DNA of 64,000 nt from Archangium lansingense (GTDB taxonomy: Bacteria > Myxococcota > Myxococcia > Myxococcales > Myxococcaceae): contig NZ_JAPNKA010000001.1 in assembly GCF_026626635.1 (NCBI RefSeq), positions 11,578,501 through 11,642,500 on the forward strand. The letters are read 5' to 3'. Numbering within the stretch: position 1 is the stretch's first letter; each line of letters opens with the position of its first letter. The notes under the pieces were generated by a model, which saw only the letters and a program-made list of their open reading frames with translations, did not search any database and was not told the origin of the DNA. Positions 1 through 8,347 of the stretch are shown in pieces. Both the position numbers and the translations under genes were made by a program.

Positions 1-490
1 CGAGCACGGGCACGAAGCCCGCGTCCGAGATGCGCTGGAAGGCCTCGGTGTTCACGCCCGTGACATCGCCCACCAGTCCCAAATCCACCGGCTCCGGGCC
101 CGCGCCGCTCATGACCTTGGGAGGCCGGCGCTTCGCTTCGATGAGCCCGGCGGACATGCCCGTGGTGCACAGGGCGGGCACGCCGGCGATGCGGAAGGCC
201 GAGGCCACGTCCACGGACACCTGGCCCGCGAGCGTCATCTTCATCACCTCGAGGGTGGCCTCGTCGGTGTAGCGGCGGCCGGCCACCATCTTCGGCTGCA
301 GACCGAGCTTCTTCTGCATCTCGGTGGCCTGGGGCCCGCCGCCGTGGATGACGGCCACGCGGATGCCCGCGTCGAGGAAGGCGCGCACGGCGGCGCCCAC
401 GCTCGCGGCGAGCTTCGGCTTGTCCATGGCCAGCTCGCCGCCAATCTTCACGACGAACCAGCGCCCGCGAAAGTCCGAGAGCCCGCTCAC
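1..490 (-). CDS. argB: Acetylglutamate kinase, N-terminal 163 residues (truncated by window edge)
   Basis: Phosphorylates N-acetylglutamate in the second step of arginine (ornithine) biosynthesis in the cytoplasm. The visible N-terminus has the amino-acid-kinase start (VVKIGGELA, about residues 13-21) and the glycine-rich VIHGGGPQ substrate/ATP loop (about 48-55), followed by a conserved VDVA and MSAG stretch. The start is a GTG at 490 that overlaps the TGA of argC by 2 bases (GTGA), so the two genes are translationally coupled and form an argC-argB operon. The C-terminus lies left of the window. Assignment rests on motif plus operon partner. Confidence 0.9.
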   Translation of the reverse strand, partial: MSGLSDFRGRWFVVKIGGELAMDKPKLAASVGAAVRAFLDAGIRVAVIHGGGPQATEMQKKLGLQPKMVAGRRYTDEATLEVMKMTLAGQVSVDVASAFRIAGVPALCTTGMSAGLIEAKRRPPKVMSGAGPEPVDLGLVGDVTGVNTEAFQRISDAGFVPVL

Positions 491-1551
491 GGCCACAGCC
501 CCGGCTCAGCGAGGGTGAGACGCTCGTCCCAGCCCATCATGATGTTGAAGCTCTGGATGGCCTGGCCGGCGCCACCCTTCACCAGGTTGTCGAGCGCGGA
601 GAAGCACACCACGCGGCGGGTGTTGCCCGTCACGGGGCCGAGCGTGAAGCCCACCTCCACGTAGTTGCTGCCGGACACGCCCACCACCTCGGGCTGACGG
701 CCGCCGCCCACAATGCGGATGAAGGGCTCGTTGCCGAAGGACGTCTTCCACGCGGCGGTGAGCTGCTCCTGCGTGACGGAGGCGGGCACCTCGGCGAACG
801 AGGTGGAGAAGATGCCGCGCGGCAGCGGCGCGGACACGGGCACGAACTCCAGCGACATGTCCTCCTTGCCGCCGGCAATGCGCAGCGTCTGGAGAATCTC
901 GGGGATGTGCTGGTGCTCGAGCGGCTTGTAGGTGCGCAGGTTGGCCGCGCGCAGCGGGTGGTGGGTCGTAATCTGCGGGTTGGCGCCGCTGCCCGAGGAG
1001 CCGGTGGCGGCCACGGTGTGGATGGGGCCGGTGAGCAGGCCCGCCTTGGCCAGCGGCAGGAGGCCGAGCGCGATGGTGGTGGCGAAGCAGCCGGGGCTGG
1101 CGATGTAACGCGCCTTGCGGATGGCCTCGCGGTTGAGCTCGGGCATGCCGTAGGTGAAGGAGCCGTCGGTGAGCATCTGCGGCGCCGGGTGGTCCACGCC
1201 GTAGTACTTGGCGTAGGCAGCCGCGTCGCGCAGGCGGAAGTCGCCGGACAGGTCCACGATGCGCACGCCCGTGTTGATGATGTCCAGCACCACCTTGGCG
1301 GTGGTCTTGTGAGGCATGGCCAGGAAGGCCACGTCCGCGCCGGCCACGGCCTGGGCGGGGGGCATCTCCTGGAAGCTCAGGTCCGTGAGCCCGGCGAGGT
1401 TGAAGTGGACGTCGCCCACCTTCTTGCCGATGTTGTCCACCGCCGTGACGCGGACCACCTCCACGTTCGGATTGAAGAGGAGCCGGCGGAGGATCTCGGC
1501 TCCGCCGTAACCGGTACCGCCGATGAGGACTGCCTTGACCTTGTTGGCCAT
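487..1551 (-). CDS. argC: N-acetyl-gamma-glutamyl-phosphate reductase
   Basis: NADPH-dependent reductase of the third step of arginine synthesis. Seen: N-terminal Rossmann loop (GGTGYGGAE), the active-site cysteine in ASPGCFAT (about residue 155), the HHPLR catalytic histidine region and a conserved GNTRR/FSALDNLVKG end. At 354 residues it has the usual length. I chose ATG 1551 over the in-frame GTG 1557 because a GGAG lies nine bases before the ATG. The product of the next gene, argB, acts one step earlier in the same pathway. Confidence 0.93.
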   Translation of the reverse strand: MANKVKAVLIGGTGYGGAEILRRLLFNPNVEVVRVTAVDNIGKKVGDVHFNLAGLTDLSFQEMPPAQAVAGADVAFLAMPHKTTAKVVLDIINTGVRIVDLSGDFRLRDAAAYAKYYGVDHPAPQMLTDGSFTYGMPELNREAIRKARYIASPGCFATTIALGLLPLAKAGLLTGPIHTVAATGSSGSGANPQITTHHPLRAANLRTYKPLEHQHIPEILQTLRIAGGKEDMSLEFVPVSAPLPRGIFSTSFAEVPASVTQEQLTAAWKTSFGNEPFIRIVGGGRQPEVVGVSGSNYVEVGFTLGPVTGNTRRVVCFSALDNLVKGGAGQAIQSFNIMMGWDERLTLAEPGLWP

Positions 1552-1585
1552 GTGCACTGTCTCCGTGAGGGACTTCCCGGGCGGG

Positions 1586-1608
1586 TGTATAGGGGCGCCC
1601 TGACAGGG
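1586..1608 (-). promoter_or_regulatory. Possible argC promoter/operator
   Basis: On the leftward strand a TATACA hexamer (1591-1586) lies about 35 bases before argC, just downstream of a perfect 5+1+5 palindrome (CCCTGTCAGGG, 1608-1598). No convincing -35 box is visible. The palindrome might bind a regulator; this is inference only. Confidence 0.25.
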
Positions 1609-1762
1609 AAATCCACCTCACCGAACCGCTGACGCGGCGGGCCATGGGGAGCTGTCATCTCCTCTACTCGGCCCGGGAAGCACACACACTCGGGGTATGA
1701 CCCGTCCGGACTACCGCTCGGGGCTGGCCTCGGAGCGGAGGCTGTGGAACGTTGGGCCTCCC

Positions 1763-2257
1763 ATGAGCACGGAACTGAAGCTGCGCCCCATCGAGCCGCG
1801 GGACGACGCGACGGTGGCGGCGATCATCCGCCAGGTCATGCCCGAGTTCGGCGCGGGTGGGCAGGGCTTCGCCATCCACGATCCGGAAGTGAATGGAATG
1901 AGCGCGGCCTACGCACGCCCGGGTTGCGCCTACTGGGTGGTGGAGGACGAGACGGGCCGCTTGCTGGGTGGAGGCGGAATCGCTCCGCTGGAGGGCGGTG
2001 AGCCCGGTGTCTGCGAGCTGCGGAAGATGTACTTCCTGCCCGAGGTGCGCGGACGCGGCGTAGGTGAGCGGCTGCTGCGCCAGTGCCTCGCATTCGCCCG
2101 GGAGGCGGGCTACCGCACGTGCTACCTGGAGACGCTCGAGGGGATGAAGCAGGCGCAGAAGCTGTACCAGCGCATGGGCTTCCAGCCGCTCTGCGCGCCC
2201 ATGGGAGCCACGGGCCACTTCGGCTGCGATCGCTGGTACGCGCTCGAGCTGCGCTGA
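1763..2257 (+). CDS. GNAT-family N-acetyltransferase
   Basis: A 164-residue single-domain acetyltransferase using acetyl-CoA; the acceptor is unknown. The core shows the family order: beta strand with MYFLPEVRGRGVG (the acetyl-CoA pyrophosphate loop R-x-x-G-x-G), then LLRQCLAFAREAGY, then a strand with YLETL and a final helix with KLYQRMGF, as in most GNATs. An in-frame ATG at 1697 would add 22 residues without recognisable domain content, so ATG 1763 is preferred although neither start has a strong ribosome-binding site. It is transcribed away from argC and converges on the next gene. Confidence 0.85.
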   Translation: MSTELKLRPIEPRDDATVAAIIRQVMPEFGAGGQGFAIHDPEVNGMSAAYARPGCAYWVVEDETGRLLGGGGIAPLEGGEPGVCELRKMYFLPEVRGRGVGERLLRQCLAFAREAGYRTCYLETLEGMKQAQKLYQRMGFQPLCAPMGATGHFGCDRWYALELR

Positions 2258-2263
2258 GACACC

Positions 2264-2827
2264 TCAACCCCGCGTTGCCGCGGCCCCCCGCACACGGCGG
2301 CACAGCGCGGACGCCGCCAGGAAGCCCTGGCTGAATCCCTTGCGGAAGACGTTCGTGTAGAACCGGCCCACCCCGGGCACGGCGGCGATCATGTCCGCCA
2401 GGCTCCACATCTCCTCGTGGACGTGGACGACGGGCTTGAGCTCCCCAGCCGTGGCCCCCACGAGGGTGAAGTCGTAAACGAGGATCGTCCTGAGCGGGTA
2501 CGTGTACAGCCAGCTGAACTGCTTCAGGTTCATCACTCCGTCGACAATCGCCCGGCCGCCCCGGTGGCCCTCCTCCAGCTGGACGTTGGCCTGGAAGATG
2601 TCGAAGTCGAAGGAGAACATGCAGTGGAAGCCGGCCGCGCCGCGCCGGTAGGTCTCGCGGCCAGTGCCCTGCTGCCATGGGTCCTTGAAGGTGATGTTCT
2701 CCCCAATGAAGGGCAGGATTTCCTCCTCCAGGACCTGGGGAGGAACGCGCGTGTCGTAGAGCAGCTCGGTCATCCGCCGGAAGCGCTGCTCCAGCCTGCG
2801 GATGAGCTCCTGCTCCGCGCTCCCCAT
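2264..2827 (-). CDS. NTF2/SnoaL-like conserved protein (DUF2358-like)
   Basis: A 187-residue protein with a pattern like the DUF2358/NTF2-like fold: an N-terminal helix, then ITFKDPWQQ followed by strands with FDFDIFQANVQ and LYTYPLRTILVYDFTL, and HVHEEMW. These match the KDP..G..Y and H..W positions commonly seen in such small cone-shaped domains. No signal peptide or membrane helix. Function unknown. Start ATG 2827 was chosen because upstream in-frame sequence is low-complexity and unlike the family. It ends 6 bases from the convergent GNAT gene. Confidence 0.6.
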   Translation of the reverse strand: MGSAEQELIRRLEQRFRRMTELLYDTRVPPQVLEEEILPFIGENITFKDPWQQGTGRETYRRGAAGFHCMFSFDFDIFQANVQLEEGHRGGRAIVDGVMNLKQFSWLYTYPLRTILVYDFTLVGATAGELKPVVHVHEEMWSLADMIAAVPGVGRFYTNVFRKGFSQGFLAASALCRRVRGAAATRG

Positions 2828-2936
2828 GAGGTTGCCTGCCCGCTCCCTGTGTTCGACGCCACTCTCACGCACGCACACAGGGTAGGCATCGTGACAACCC
2901 CCGGGAAGCGGGCCCCGGTCCAGGGCCCTCGCCGTC

Positions 2937-3905
2937 TCAGAGAAACTGTCGCGACAGCTCGTCAATGCGGCGCAGTTCGTCGGGCGAGAGCTTGAACGAC
3001 CCCGCCCCGACGTTCTCCTCGGCGTGGCGCCCCTTCGTCGCCCCCGGGATGACCACCACCGTGTCTCCGTGGAAGTGGATCAGCCAGTTGAGGGCGACCT
3101 GCGAGGGCGTGACGCCGTAGGCGGTGGCGATCTTCCGGAGCTCCTCGATGAGCGGGCGGCTGCGCTCGAGCCCCTTGGCGCGGAAGCTCGGCAGGAACTT
3201 ACGCGGGCCCACGCGGGTGCGGACGAGCGACGGGTCCTCGTGGAACTTGCCCGAGAGCAGGCCCTGCGCGAGCGGCGAGTACGCGATGATGGTGATGCCC
3301 AGCTCCTTGGCGGCGGCGAGCACCCCGTTCGATTCGATCCGCCGGTCGAGCAGGCTGTATTTCATCTGGTTGGAGACGAGCGGGACCCCCCGGCGGGCGA
3401 GCGCTTCATGCGCCGCGCGCATCCGCTTCGCGGAGAAGTTGCTGACCCCCACCGTGCGAATCTTCCCCGCCTGGACCAGGTCCGCCATCGCGTTGGACTG
3501 GGCCGCGACCGTGGTGAACGCGAAGGGCTGGTGAATCTGATGCAGGTCGATCCCGAAGGGACTCAGGTGCGAGAGCCGATCGCCAATCGTCTTGACGATG
3601 CTGGAGGCACTGCGAAACGGATAGGGAAACCACTTCGTGGCGATGACGACGTCGCCGGGCTTTTTTCCCAGCCGGGTGAGTGCACTGGCGAGGGCACGCT
3701 CCGAGCGGCCATCCCCGTAGGCCTCAGCGGTGTCGAACCAGTTGATGCCGCCCCGCAGGGACGCGTCGATGATCTCCTCGACCGTCTGGGAGGGCAGTGC
3801 TTCCCAGAAGCCACCCGCCAGGCCGAAGCCCTCGGAGAACTGCCAGCACCCCAATCCAATGGCGGAGATCTCGATGTCCGAGCGCCCCAGTCTTCGCTGT
3901 ATCAC
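2937..3905 (-). CDS. Aldo/keto reductase
   Basis: NADPH-dependent oxidoreductase of 322 residues with a TIM-barrel pattern. The catalytic tetrad is visible: Asp and Tyr in WFDTAEAYGDG (about 49-59), Lys in VIATKW (about 82) and His in DLHQIHQP (about 115-122). The C-terminal cofactor signature VVVIPGATKGRHAEEN is intact. The GTG start at 3905 is preceded by a strong AGGAGG eight bases upstream. It resembles the YajO/AKR11-13 group; the substrate cannot be told from sequence. Confidence 0.9.
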   Translation of the reverse strand: MIQRRLGRSDIEISAIGLGCWQFSEGFGLAGGFWEALPSQTVEEIIDASLRGGINWFDTAEAYGDGRSERALASALTRLGKKPGDVVIATKWFPYPFRSASSIVKTIGDRLSHLSPFGIDLHQIHQPFAFTTVAAQSNAMADLVQAGKIRTVGVSNFSAKRMRAAHEALARRGVPLVSNQMKYSLLDRRIESNGVLAAAKELGITIIAYSPLAQGLLSGKFHEDPSLVRTRVGPRKFLPSFRAKGLERSRPLIEELRKIATAYGVTPSQVALNWLIHFHGDTVVVIPGATKGRHAEENVGAGSFKLSPDELRRIDELSRQFL

Positions 3906-4074
3906 CGCGTGTCCCTCCTGATGGCCGCGTAAGATGGTGCCAGCACGACGGGAAACCCGCGTGCTTTTCTTTGCTCGGAAATCCAGCATGCCGACGCCCG
4001 GCAGTTCGCTCACCTGGCGGCGCGACGGCACCTGGGAGCCAACTTCCGAGGTCATCTCCATCTTCTTGGGGAAG

Positions 4075-4797
4075 ATGAAACCCTCCGGAAAATCCCTGCC
4101 CCCAGCAGCTCGAAAGCAGGCTTCTTCCCGCGCAGACAAGGAGCCCTTCGACATCGACATGGCGCTCGCACGGGTGCGCGAGTCCATCCGAGGTTTCGCG
4201 GACGCCGCCATGTTCGACTTGGCGGCACGCGGCCACGCGAGCCTCTTCGAGCAGCTCGTGGGCTGCATCCTGTCCATTCGCACACGAGACGAGGTGACGC
4301 TGCCCGTGGCGTTGCGACTGCTGTCCCAGGCCCGCACACCCGAGGCGATGCGCCACCTGGGGCCAGAGCGCATCGACGCCCTCATCCGCCCGGTGACGTT
4401 CCATGAGCCGAAGGCAGGAACAATCCACACCATCGCCACGCGCGCGGTGGAGGAGTTTGGCGGCGAGCTGCCATGCGACGCGCAGGTGCTGCAGACCTTC
4501 AAGGGCGTGGGGCCCAAGTGCGCGCACCTGGCGCTGGGAATCGCCTGCGGCCAGGCCCGCATCAGCGTGGACATCCACGTGCACCGGGTGACGAACCGCT
4601 GGGGTTACGTGAGGACACGCACGCCCGAGCAGACCCTGGCCGCGCTGGAGGCCGTACTGCCCCAGGCACACTGGGTGGAGCTCAACCGGCTGTTGGTACC
4701 GTTTGGCAAACACGTGTGCACGGGCACGCAGCCGAAGTGCTCCACCTGCCCGGTGCTATCCATGTGCCAGCAGGTGGGCGTGCGCAACCCACGATGA
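4075..4797 (+). CDS. nth: Endonuclease III (DNA glycosylase/AP lyase)
   Basis: Base-excision repair enzyme removing oxidised pyrimidines. The helix-hairpin-helix region TFKGVGPKCAHLAL carries the catalytic lysine, and VDIHVHRV the catalytic aspartate (E. coli Lys120 and Asp138 equivalents). The C-terminus has the exact 4Fe-4S spacing C-x6-C-x2-C-x5-C (CTGTQPKCSTCPVLSMC). With ATG 4075 the protein is 240 residues, near the family norm; in-frame ATGs at 3934 and 3988 would add an unconserved extension. It is divergent from the aldo/keto reductase. Confidence 0.9.
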   Translation: MKPSGKSLPPAARKQASSRADKEPFDIDMALARVRESIRGFADAAMFDLAARGHASLFEQLVGCILSIRTRDEVTLPVALRLLSQARTPEAMRHLGPERIDALIRPVTFHEPKAGTIHTIATRAVEEFGGELPCDAQVLQTFKGVGPKCAHLALGIACGQARISVDIHVHRVTNRWGYVRTRTPEQTLAALEAVLPQAHWVELNRLLVPFGKHVCTGTQPKCSTCPVLSMCQQVGVRNPR

Positions 4798-4809
4798 GGA
4801 CACCGGGCC

Positions 4810-6063
4810 TCACCGGTCCACGGCGAGCCACTGCGTCACCCGCCGCGCGAACCGCCGCCACGGGTTGGTGCGCCCACCGCGGGCGAGCGTCACCTCCTTC
4901 GAGTGCGCAAGGTCCCGCTCCCAGCACGTCTCCAGCTTGGAGGCGAGCCTCCGGTCGGCCACCACCAGCGAGCCCTCGCGCATGCGGTGCAGCGACAGCG
5001 CGTCCAGGTTGGTGGAGCCCACCACGCTCAGCCAGTCGTCCACGAGCACCGTCTTGGAGTGCATCATCGAGGGCTGGTATTCCCACATACGGACCCCGCC
5101 CTTCAGCATCCGCTCATAGGTGGAGCGCTGCGAGGCGCGGACGATGCGCCAGTCATGCACCGGCCCGGCCGCGAGCACCCTCACGTCCACGCCCTGCTTC
5201 CGCTTCTCCAAGAGCTGCTCGAGGATGGCCTTGGGCGGGGTGAAGTAGGCATTGGCGATCCACAGCCGCTCGTGCGCCTCGGCGAACACCATGCGCAGCA
5301 TGCGCTCGGCGTCGGAGATTCCGGAAACCCCGCTGCTCTCCACGAAGGCCGCGTGGCCCTCGCCTTCGTGGGGCAGCTCGGGGAAACAGCTCTCCGGGAG
5401 CAGCGCCCCGCCACACTCCTGCCACGAGCGCGCGAAGGCCAGCTGCATCTCGCGCACCGCGGAGCCCTCCACGCGCACGTTGGTGTCACGCCACTCCTCC
5501 GGACTGTCCCCCTCGCCCTGCCAGGACTTCCAGATGCCGAAGCCCCCGGTGAAACCCACCGTCCCGTCGATGAGGACGAGCTTGTGGTGGGTACGTCCGA
5601 AGAGCCGGCCGAGCCACCGTCCCGAGAGTGGCCGGAAGTAATGCACCTCGACACCGCCCTCGCGCAGCCGCTGCTCCACCTTCGGATTGAAGTCGTGCTC
5701 GCCGCGAACCTCCTGGCTGCCCACGGGGTCCACGATGACGCGGCAGGCGACTCCGGCGCGGGCCCGCTCGCACAGCGCCTCCAGGATGCGCTCGGAGGGC
5801 TCGCTGGGACGCCAGATGAAGACGAGGATGTGGACGGACTCGGTGGCCTGGCGGATGGCGTCGATGAGCTCGTCGAAGATGGCCCCGTTCTCCACGAGCT
5901 CCACCCGGTGCCCAGGCTCGAGCCGGACGCGGGTGGACTGGTAGAACGCATGGTTGAAGGGCCGGAAACCAGGCGGCAGCGCCATGGGACCGCGCATCTC
6001 GTGCTGGCGGTTGAGGGGGTCAGGTGCCTCCCAGCCCTCTGCTTCCGTCGGTGGCGCGTCCAT
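4810..6063 (-). CDS. Phospholipase D / cardiolipin synthase-type protein
   Basis: A 417-residue protein with two HKD half-sites: HHKLVLIDGTVGFTGG in the first half and MHSKTVLVDDWLSVVGSTN in the second, each with the downstream Gly-rich or Asn element. This is the architecture of bacterial cardiolipin synthases (ClsB-like), which transfer phosphatidyl groups, but there is no N-terminal membrane helix pair as in ClsA. It could alternatively be a PLD hydrolase. The start is uncertain: ATG 6063 has no clear ribosome-binding site, but upstream in-frame sequence runs into an intergenic repeat. Confidence 0.85.
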   Translation of the reverse strand: MDAPPTEAEGWEAPDPLNRQHEMRGPMALPPGFRPFNHAFYQSTRVRLEPGHRVELVENGAIFDELIDAIRQATESVHILVFIWRPSEPSERILEALCERARAGVACRVIVDPVGSQEVRGEHDFNPKVEQRLREGGVEVHYFRPLSGRWLGRLFGRTHHKLVLIDGTVGFTGGFGIWKSWQGEGDSPEEWRDTNVRVEGSAVREMQLAFARSWQECGGALLPESCFPELPHEGEGHAAFVESSGVSGISDAERMLRMVFAEAHERLWIANAYFTPPKAILEQLLEKRKQGVDVRVLAAGPVHDWRIVRASQRSTYERMLKGGVRMWEYQPSMMHSKTVLVDDWLSVVGSTNLDALSLHRMREGSLVVADRRLASKLETCWERDLAHSKEVTLARGGRTNPWRRFARRVTQWLAVDR

Positions 6064-6148
6064 GACCGTGGGAAGGTAGGGATGCTGCCCGCCCGGGGAA
6101 GTCCTCGCCGAAGGGCCCGAGCCCGCCCGCCTGCCTACCCTCCCGAGC

Positions 6149-6230
6149 CCCTCTCCCCTCGCCCTCCGGGAGAGGAGCCCCCCGTCGTTCAAAGGGGGGG
6201 GCAAGCCCCCCGGGGTGAGGGTGCCACGTG
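6149..6230. repeat. Palindromic intergenic repeat, copy 1
   Basis: Contains cctctcccctcgccctccgg followed by gagagg-like pairing, then ccccccggggtgagggtg. It shares the CTCTCCC / GGGAGAGG / GGGGTGAGGG core with five other intergenic sites in the window. This copy is interrupted by a G-run (about 6194-6200). Function unknown. Confidence 0.6.
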
Positions 6231-6279
6231 TAAGCGGATTGCCCCTCCGCCCCCCATCGTCCGCGAAGCCACGGGAGGA

Positions 6280-6909
6280 CTACTGCACGGAGGACGGGGC
6301 GCGGAACACCTCACCGTCCCGGCCCTCGAGCACGAGGCTCGCATCGTCCTTGGGAGACACGCGCAGCGCGGCGCGGGGCTGCCCCTTGCGGTCCACGAGC
6401 AGCAGCCCGGGGGCGCCATGCTCATCGGCCCCGAGGATGGCGCGCGGGCGCCCGTTCTCGTCCCCGAGCTCCAGGCGCGAGGAGCCGTCGGGCATCAGTC
6501 CCACGGAGAAGAACTCGGTGCCACTGTTGTTGCCGAGCACGAGCCGCGGGGCCTCCTCCGAATACACGGTGAGCTCGGCGAGCATGGAGCCTTCGGCGGT
6601 GGCGAAGCGGAGCCGGGGCGAGCCGCTGGCATCCACGCCCAACAGGGCTCGGGGCCGCCCCTGGGCATCGTGCAGCACCAGTCCCCCCTCGCCCCCGTCC
6701 TGGGCAGAGAGCGTGGCGCGCGTACGGCCCTGGTCGTCCATCAAGGTGAGGCGCGAGGCCACCAGCTCCCCACCCGCCGAAGCACCCATCGGCCGCAGCA
6801 GGGCCACGCCCACGCCGAGCGCTCCGAGCGCGAGCGCGGCGAAGGTAGCGGACTGAAGGCGGCGGCAGCGGCGCTCCAGCAGTTCCAGGCGTGAGTCCAG
6901 GCTCTCCAT
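6280..6909 (-). CDS. Membrane-anchored protein with repeated beta-strand motif
   Basis: A 209-residue protein: a short coiled-coil-like start (MESLDSRLELLERR), one membrane helix (about residues 22-42) and then a periplasmic or extracytoplasmic part built of repeats of about 25-30 residues. Each repeat contains a turn such as D.QGR.RA.L, DAQGRPRALLG, DENGRPRAILG or DRKGQPRAALR. These look like stacked beta hairpins. I do not recognise the family; similar proteins are common in myxobacteria. Start ATG 6909 is chosen because it places the membrane helix near the N-terminus; an ATG at 7050 is also in frame. Confidence 0.65.
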   Translation of the reverse strand: MESLDSRLELLERRCRRLQSATFAALALGALGVGVALLRPMGASAGGELVASRLTLMDDQGRTRATLSAQDGGEGGLVLHDAQGRPRALLGVDASGSPRLRFATAEGSMLAELTVYSEEAPRLVLGNNSGTEFFSVGLMPDGSSRLELGDENGRPRAILGADEHGAPGLLLVDRKGQPRAALRVSPKDDASLVLEGRDGEVFRAPSSVQ

Positions 6910-7160
6910 CCCGTCGAGACCTCCTGTCCGGGCCTGGTGGCCGGCACCGGATGACCCGAGGCTAACCGAGCCCAGGCTCCCGATGCGCGTCTCTGTCCAC
7001 CATCCACCTCCCGCACGGAGCAAGGTGTCCTCCAGCTGGCCACCCTTCACAGCCTCACTCCGAGTGAGACGCTCCCGGCCGGACAGTCCGAGAAGCGCGT
7101 GGTGGAAGCGTGCACCCCATTTCCTGTAATTCCAGAATGACTACCAAAATCCAGACAGGC

Positions 7161-7190
7161 TTGACAGTCCGAATCCACTTGATGTTCAAT
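7161..7190 (+). promoter_or_regulatory. Candidate sigma-70-type promoter for the GAF gene
   Basis: The 363-base region 6910-7272 between the membrane-anchored repeat protein and the GAF gene has one AT-richer patch. In it, TTGACA (7161-7166) is followed after 18 bases by TTCAAT (7185-7190), about 80 bases before the GAF start. No other element was seen in this intergenic stretch. Confidence 0.4.
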
Positions 7191-7272
7191 GAACCCATGA
7201 GTCACTAGGAGAGCGGCTCAGTCGTGGTTTTCTGGTTTCAAGTCCGGGATTGCCCTCGGCACGGAGGATGCG

Positions 7273-7860
7273 ATGTCGCTCGAAGCATTCACGAAGGTTA
7301 CCGAGGCCTCGAAGCTGCTGGTGGAGCACGGATTCTCTGGCCAGGCGGTGATGTCGGCCATCGAGATGGTGGGTCGGGCGCTCGGGGTGGACCGGGCGGT
7401 GGTGTACGAGAACAGCGCGGCGACGATGCCGGGCAAGCGCCTGGCGCCGCTGCGGCACGCGTGGGGTTCGGCGCCGATGACGCCGCTCATCCAGACGTTC
7501 CCGCTGAAGGATCAAATGGCGGGCTGGGTGGAGGTGCTCTCGCGCGGGCAGCCGGTCTGGGATCTGGTGCGCAACATCCAGGGACCGCTGCAGGTGAACC
7601 TGGAGGCGCAGGCAGTGCAGTCGGTGCTGCTGAGCCCCATCAACGTGGGCAACATCAACGGCCAGTGGTGGGGCTTCCTGCGGCTGGACGACTGCACGAA
7701 GGAGCGCCGGTGGTCGTCGGATGAGTTGACCGTCATCAAGACGCTGTCGCGCTCGCTGTCGAACGCGCTGCGCCAGGACATGCGGCGCGAGCAGCTGGCA
7801 CAGACGCGGCTGGAGCTGGAGAACATGATGCAGCGCTGCGCGGCGACGGGCACGCGCTAA
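7273..7860 (+). CDS. GAF-domain protein
   Basis: A 195-residue cytoplasmic protein consisting of one GAF-like sensor domain: helix-strand pattern with RALGVDRAVVYEN, a long variable loop, SVLLSPINVGN...WWGFLRLDDC.. and a closing helix with LSNALRQDM, then a short coiled-coil tail (QLAQTRLELENMMQR). GAF domains bind small ligands or mediate dimer signalling. No output domain is attached, so it probably works with a separate partner. The start has a GGAGG eight bases upstream. A strong terminator lies downstream. Confidence 0.8.
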   Translation: MSLEAFTKVTEASKLLVEHGFSGQAVMSAIEMVGRALGVDRAVVYENSAATMPGKRLAPLRHAWGSAPMTPLIQTFPLKDQMAGWVEVLSRGQPVWDLVRNIQGPLQVNLEAQAVQSVLLSPINVGNINGQWWGFLRLDDCTKERRWSSDELTVIKTLSRSLSNALRQDMRREQLAQTRLELENMMQRCAATGTR

Positions 7861-7862
7861 GC

Positions 7863-7931
7863 CTCTCTCCTCCCCAACAACCCCTCTCCAACAACCCCTC
7901 TCCCCCCGGGAGAGGGACGGGGTGAGGGTAT
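7863..7931. repeat. Palindromic intergenic repeat, copy 2
   Basis: Holds cccctctccccccgggagag, then ggacggggtgaggg. The left part is locally duplicated: aacaacccctctcc occurs twice in tandem. Same core as the other copies. Confidence 0.65.
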
Positions 7932-7974
7932 CGAGGCCCCGGGTTCCCACCCGGCCTCAGCGCCCCACGAGACC

Positions 7975-8018
7975 GGCCTGGAACCGCTACTCCTGAGCGG
8001 TCCAGGCCGCTTCTTTTT
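7975..8018 (+). terminator. Rho-independent terminator after the GAF gene
   Basis: Thirteen base pairs (7975-7988 with 7996-8008, one bulged A, seven-base loop actcctg) are followed by a T-rich run (cttcttttt to 8018) on the + strand. It lies about 115 bases beyond the GAF stop, past repeat copy 2. No T-run exists on the other strand, so it acts rightward only and would also insulate the retron operon. Confidence 0.75.
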
Positions 8019-8056
8019 GGAAGAACACGTCGAGCCCCTGGGTACGAAGGACGCGT

Positions 8057-8320
8057 TCAGCGGCGATCGCGAGCCAGGTCCGCGAGGACGTGGCGGAGGT
8101 ACCAGGACTCGGTCTTGCCGGGGTGCTTCTCCTGGAGGCGGGCCACGTGGCGCGTGAGGGATTCCTCGGCCTGGGCACGCGGGAGTTGGACGCTGCGGAA
8201 GTACTGATCCTTCAGTCGGCTGGCCTCGTTGCCACTCAGGAGCCAGTAGAGGACTCCGAGGCACAGCACTGCGCCGACCACCAGGATGACGATGTCCGTG
8301 TTGACGACTTCTTGATTCAC
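8057..8320 (-). CDS. Small single-helix membrane protein next to the retron RT
   Basis: An 87-residue protein: one N-terminal membrane helix (about residues 9-28, VILVVGAVLCLGVLYWLL), then a charged cytoplasmic segment with helices (RAQAEESLTRHVARLQEK) and a C-terminal YLRHVLADLARDRR. It starts with GTG at 8320, 27 bases after the RT stop and in the same direction, so it is probably on the same transcript. I do not recognise the family. Small membrane proteins are effectors in some retrons, but it could equally be an unrelated housekeeping gene. Confidence 0.6.
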   Translation of the reverse strand: MNQEVVNTDIVILVVGAVLCLGVLYWLLSGNEASRLKDQYFRSVQLPRAQAEESLTRHVARLQEKHPGKTESWYLRHVLADLARDRR

Positions 8321-8347
8321 GCGCCGGACCCTACCGCGAGTCTCGGC

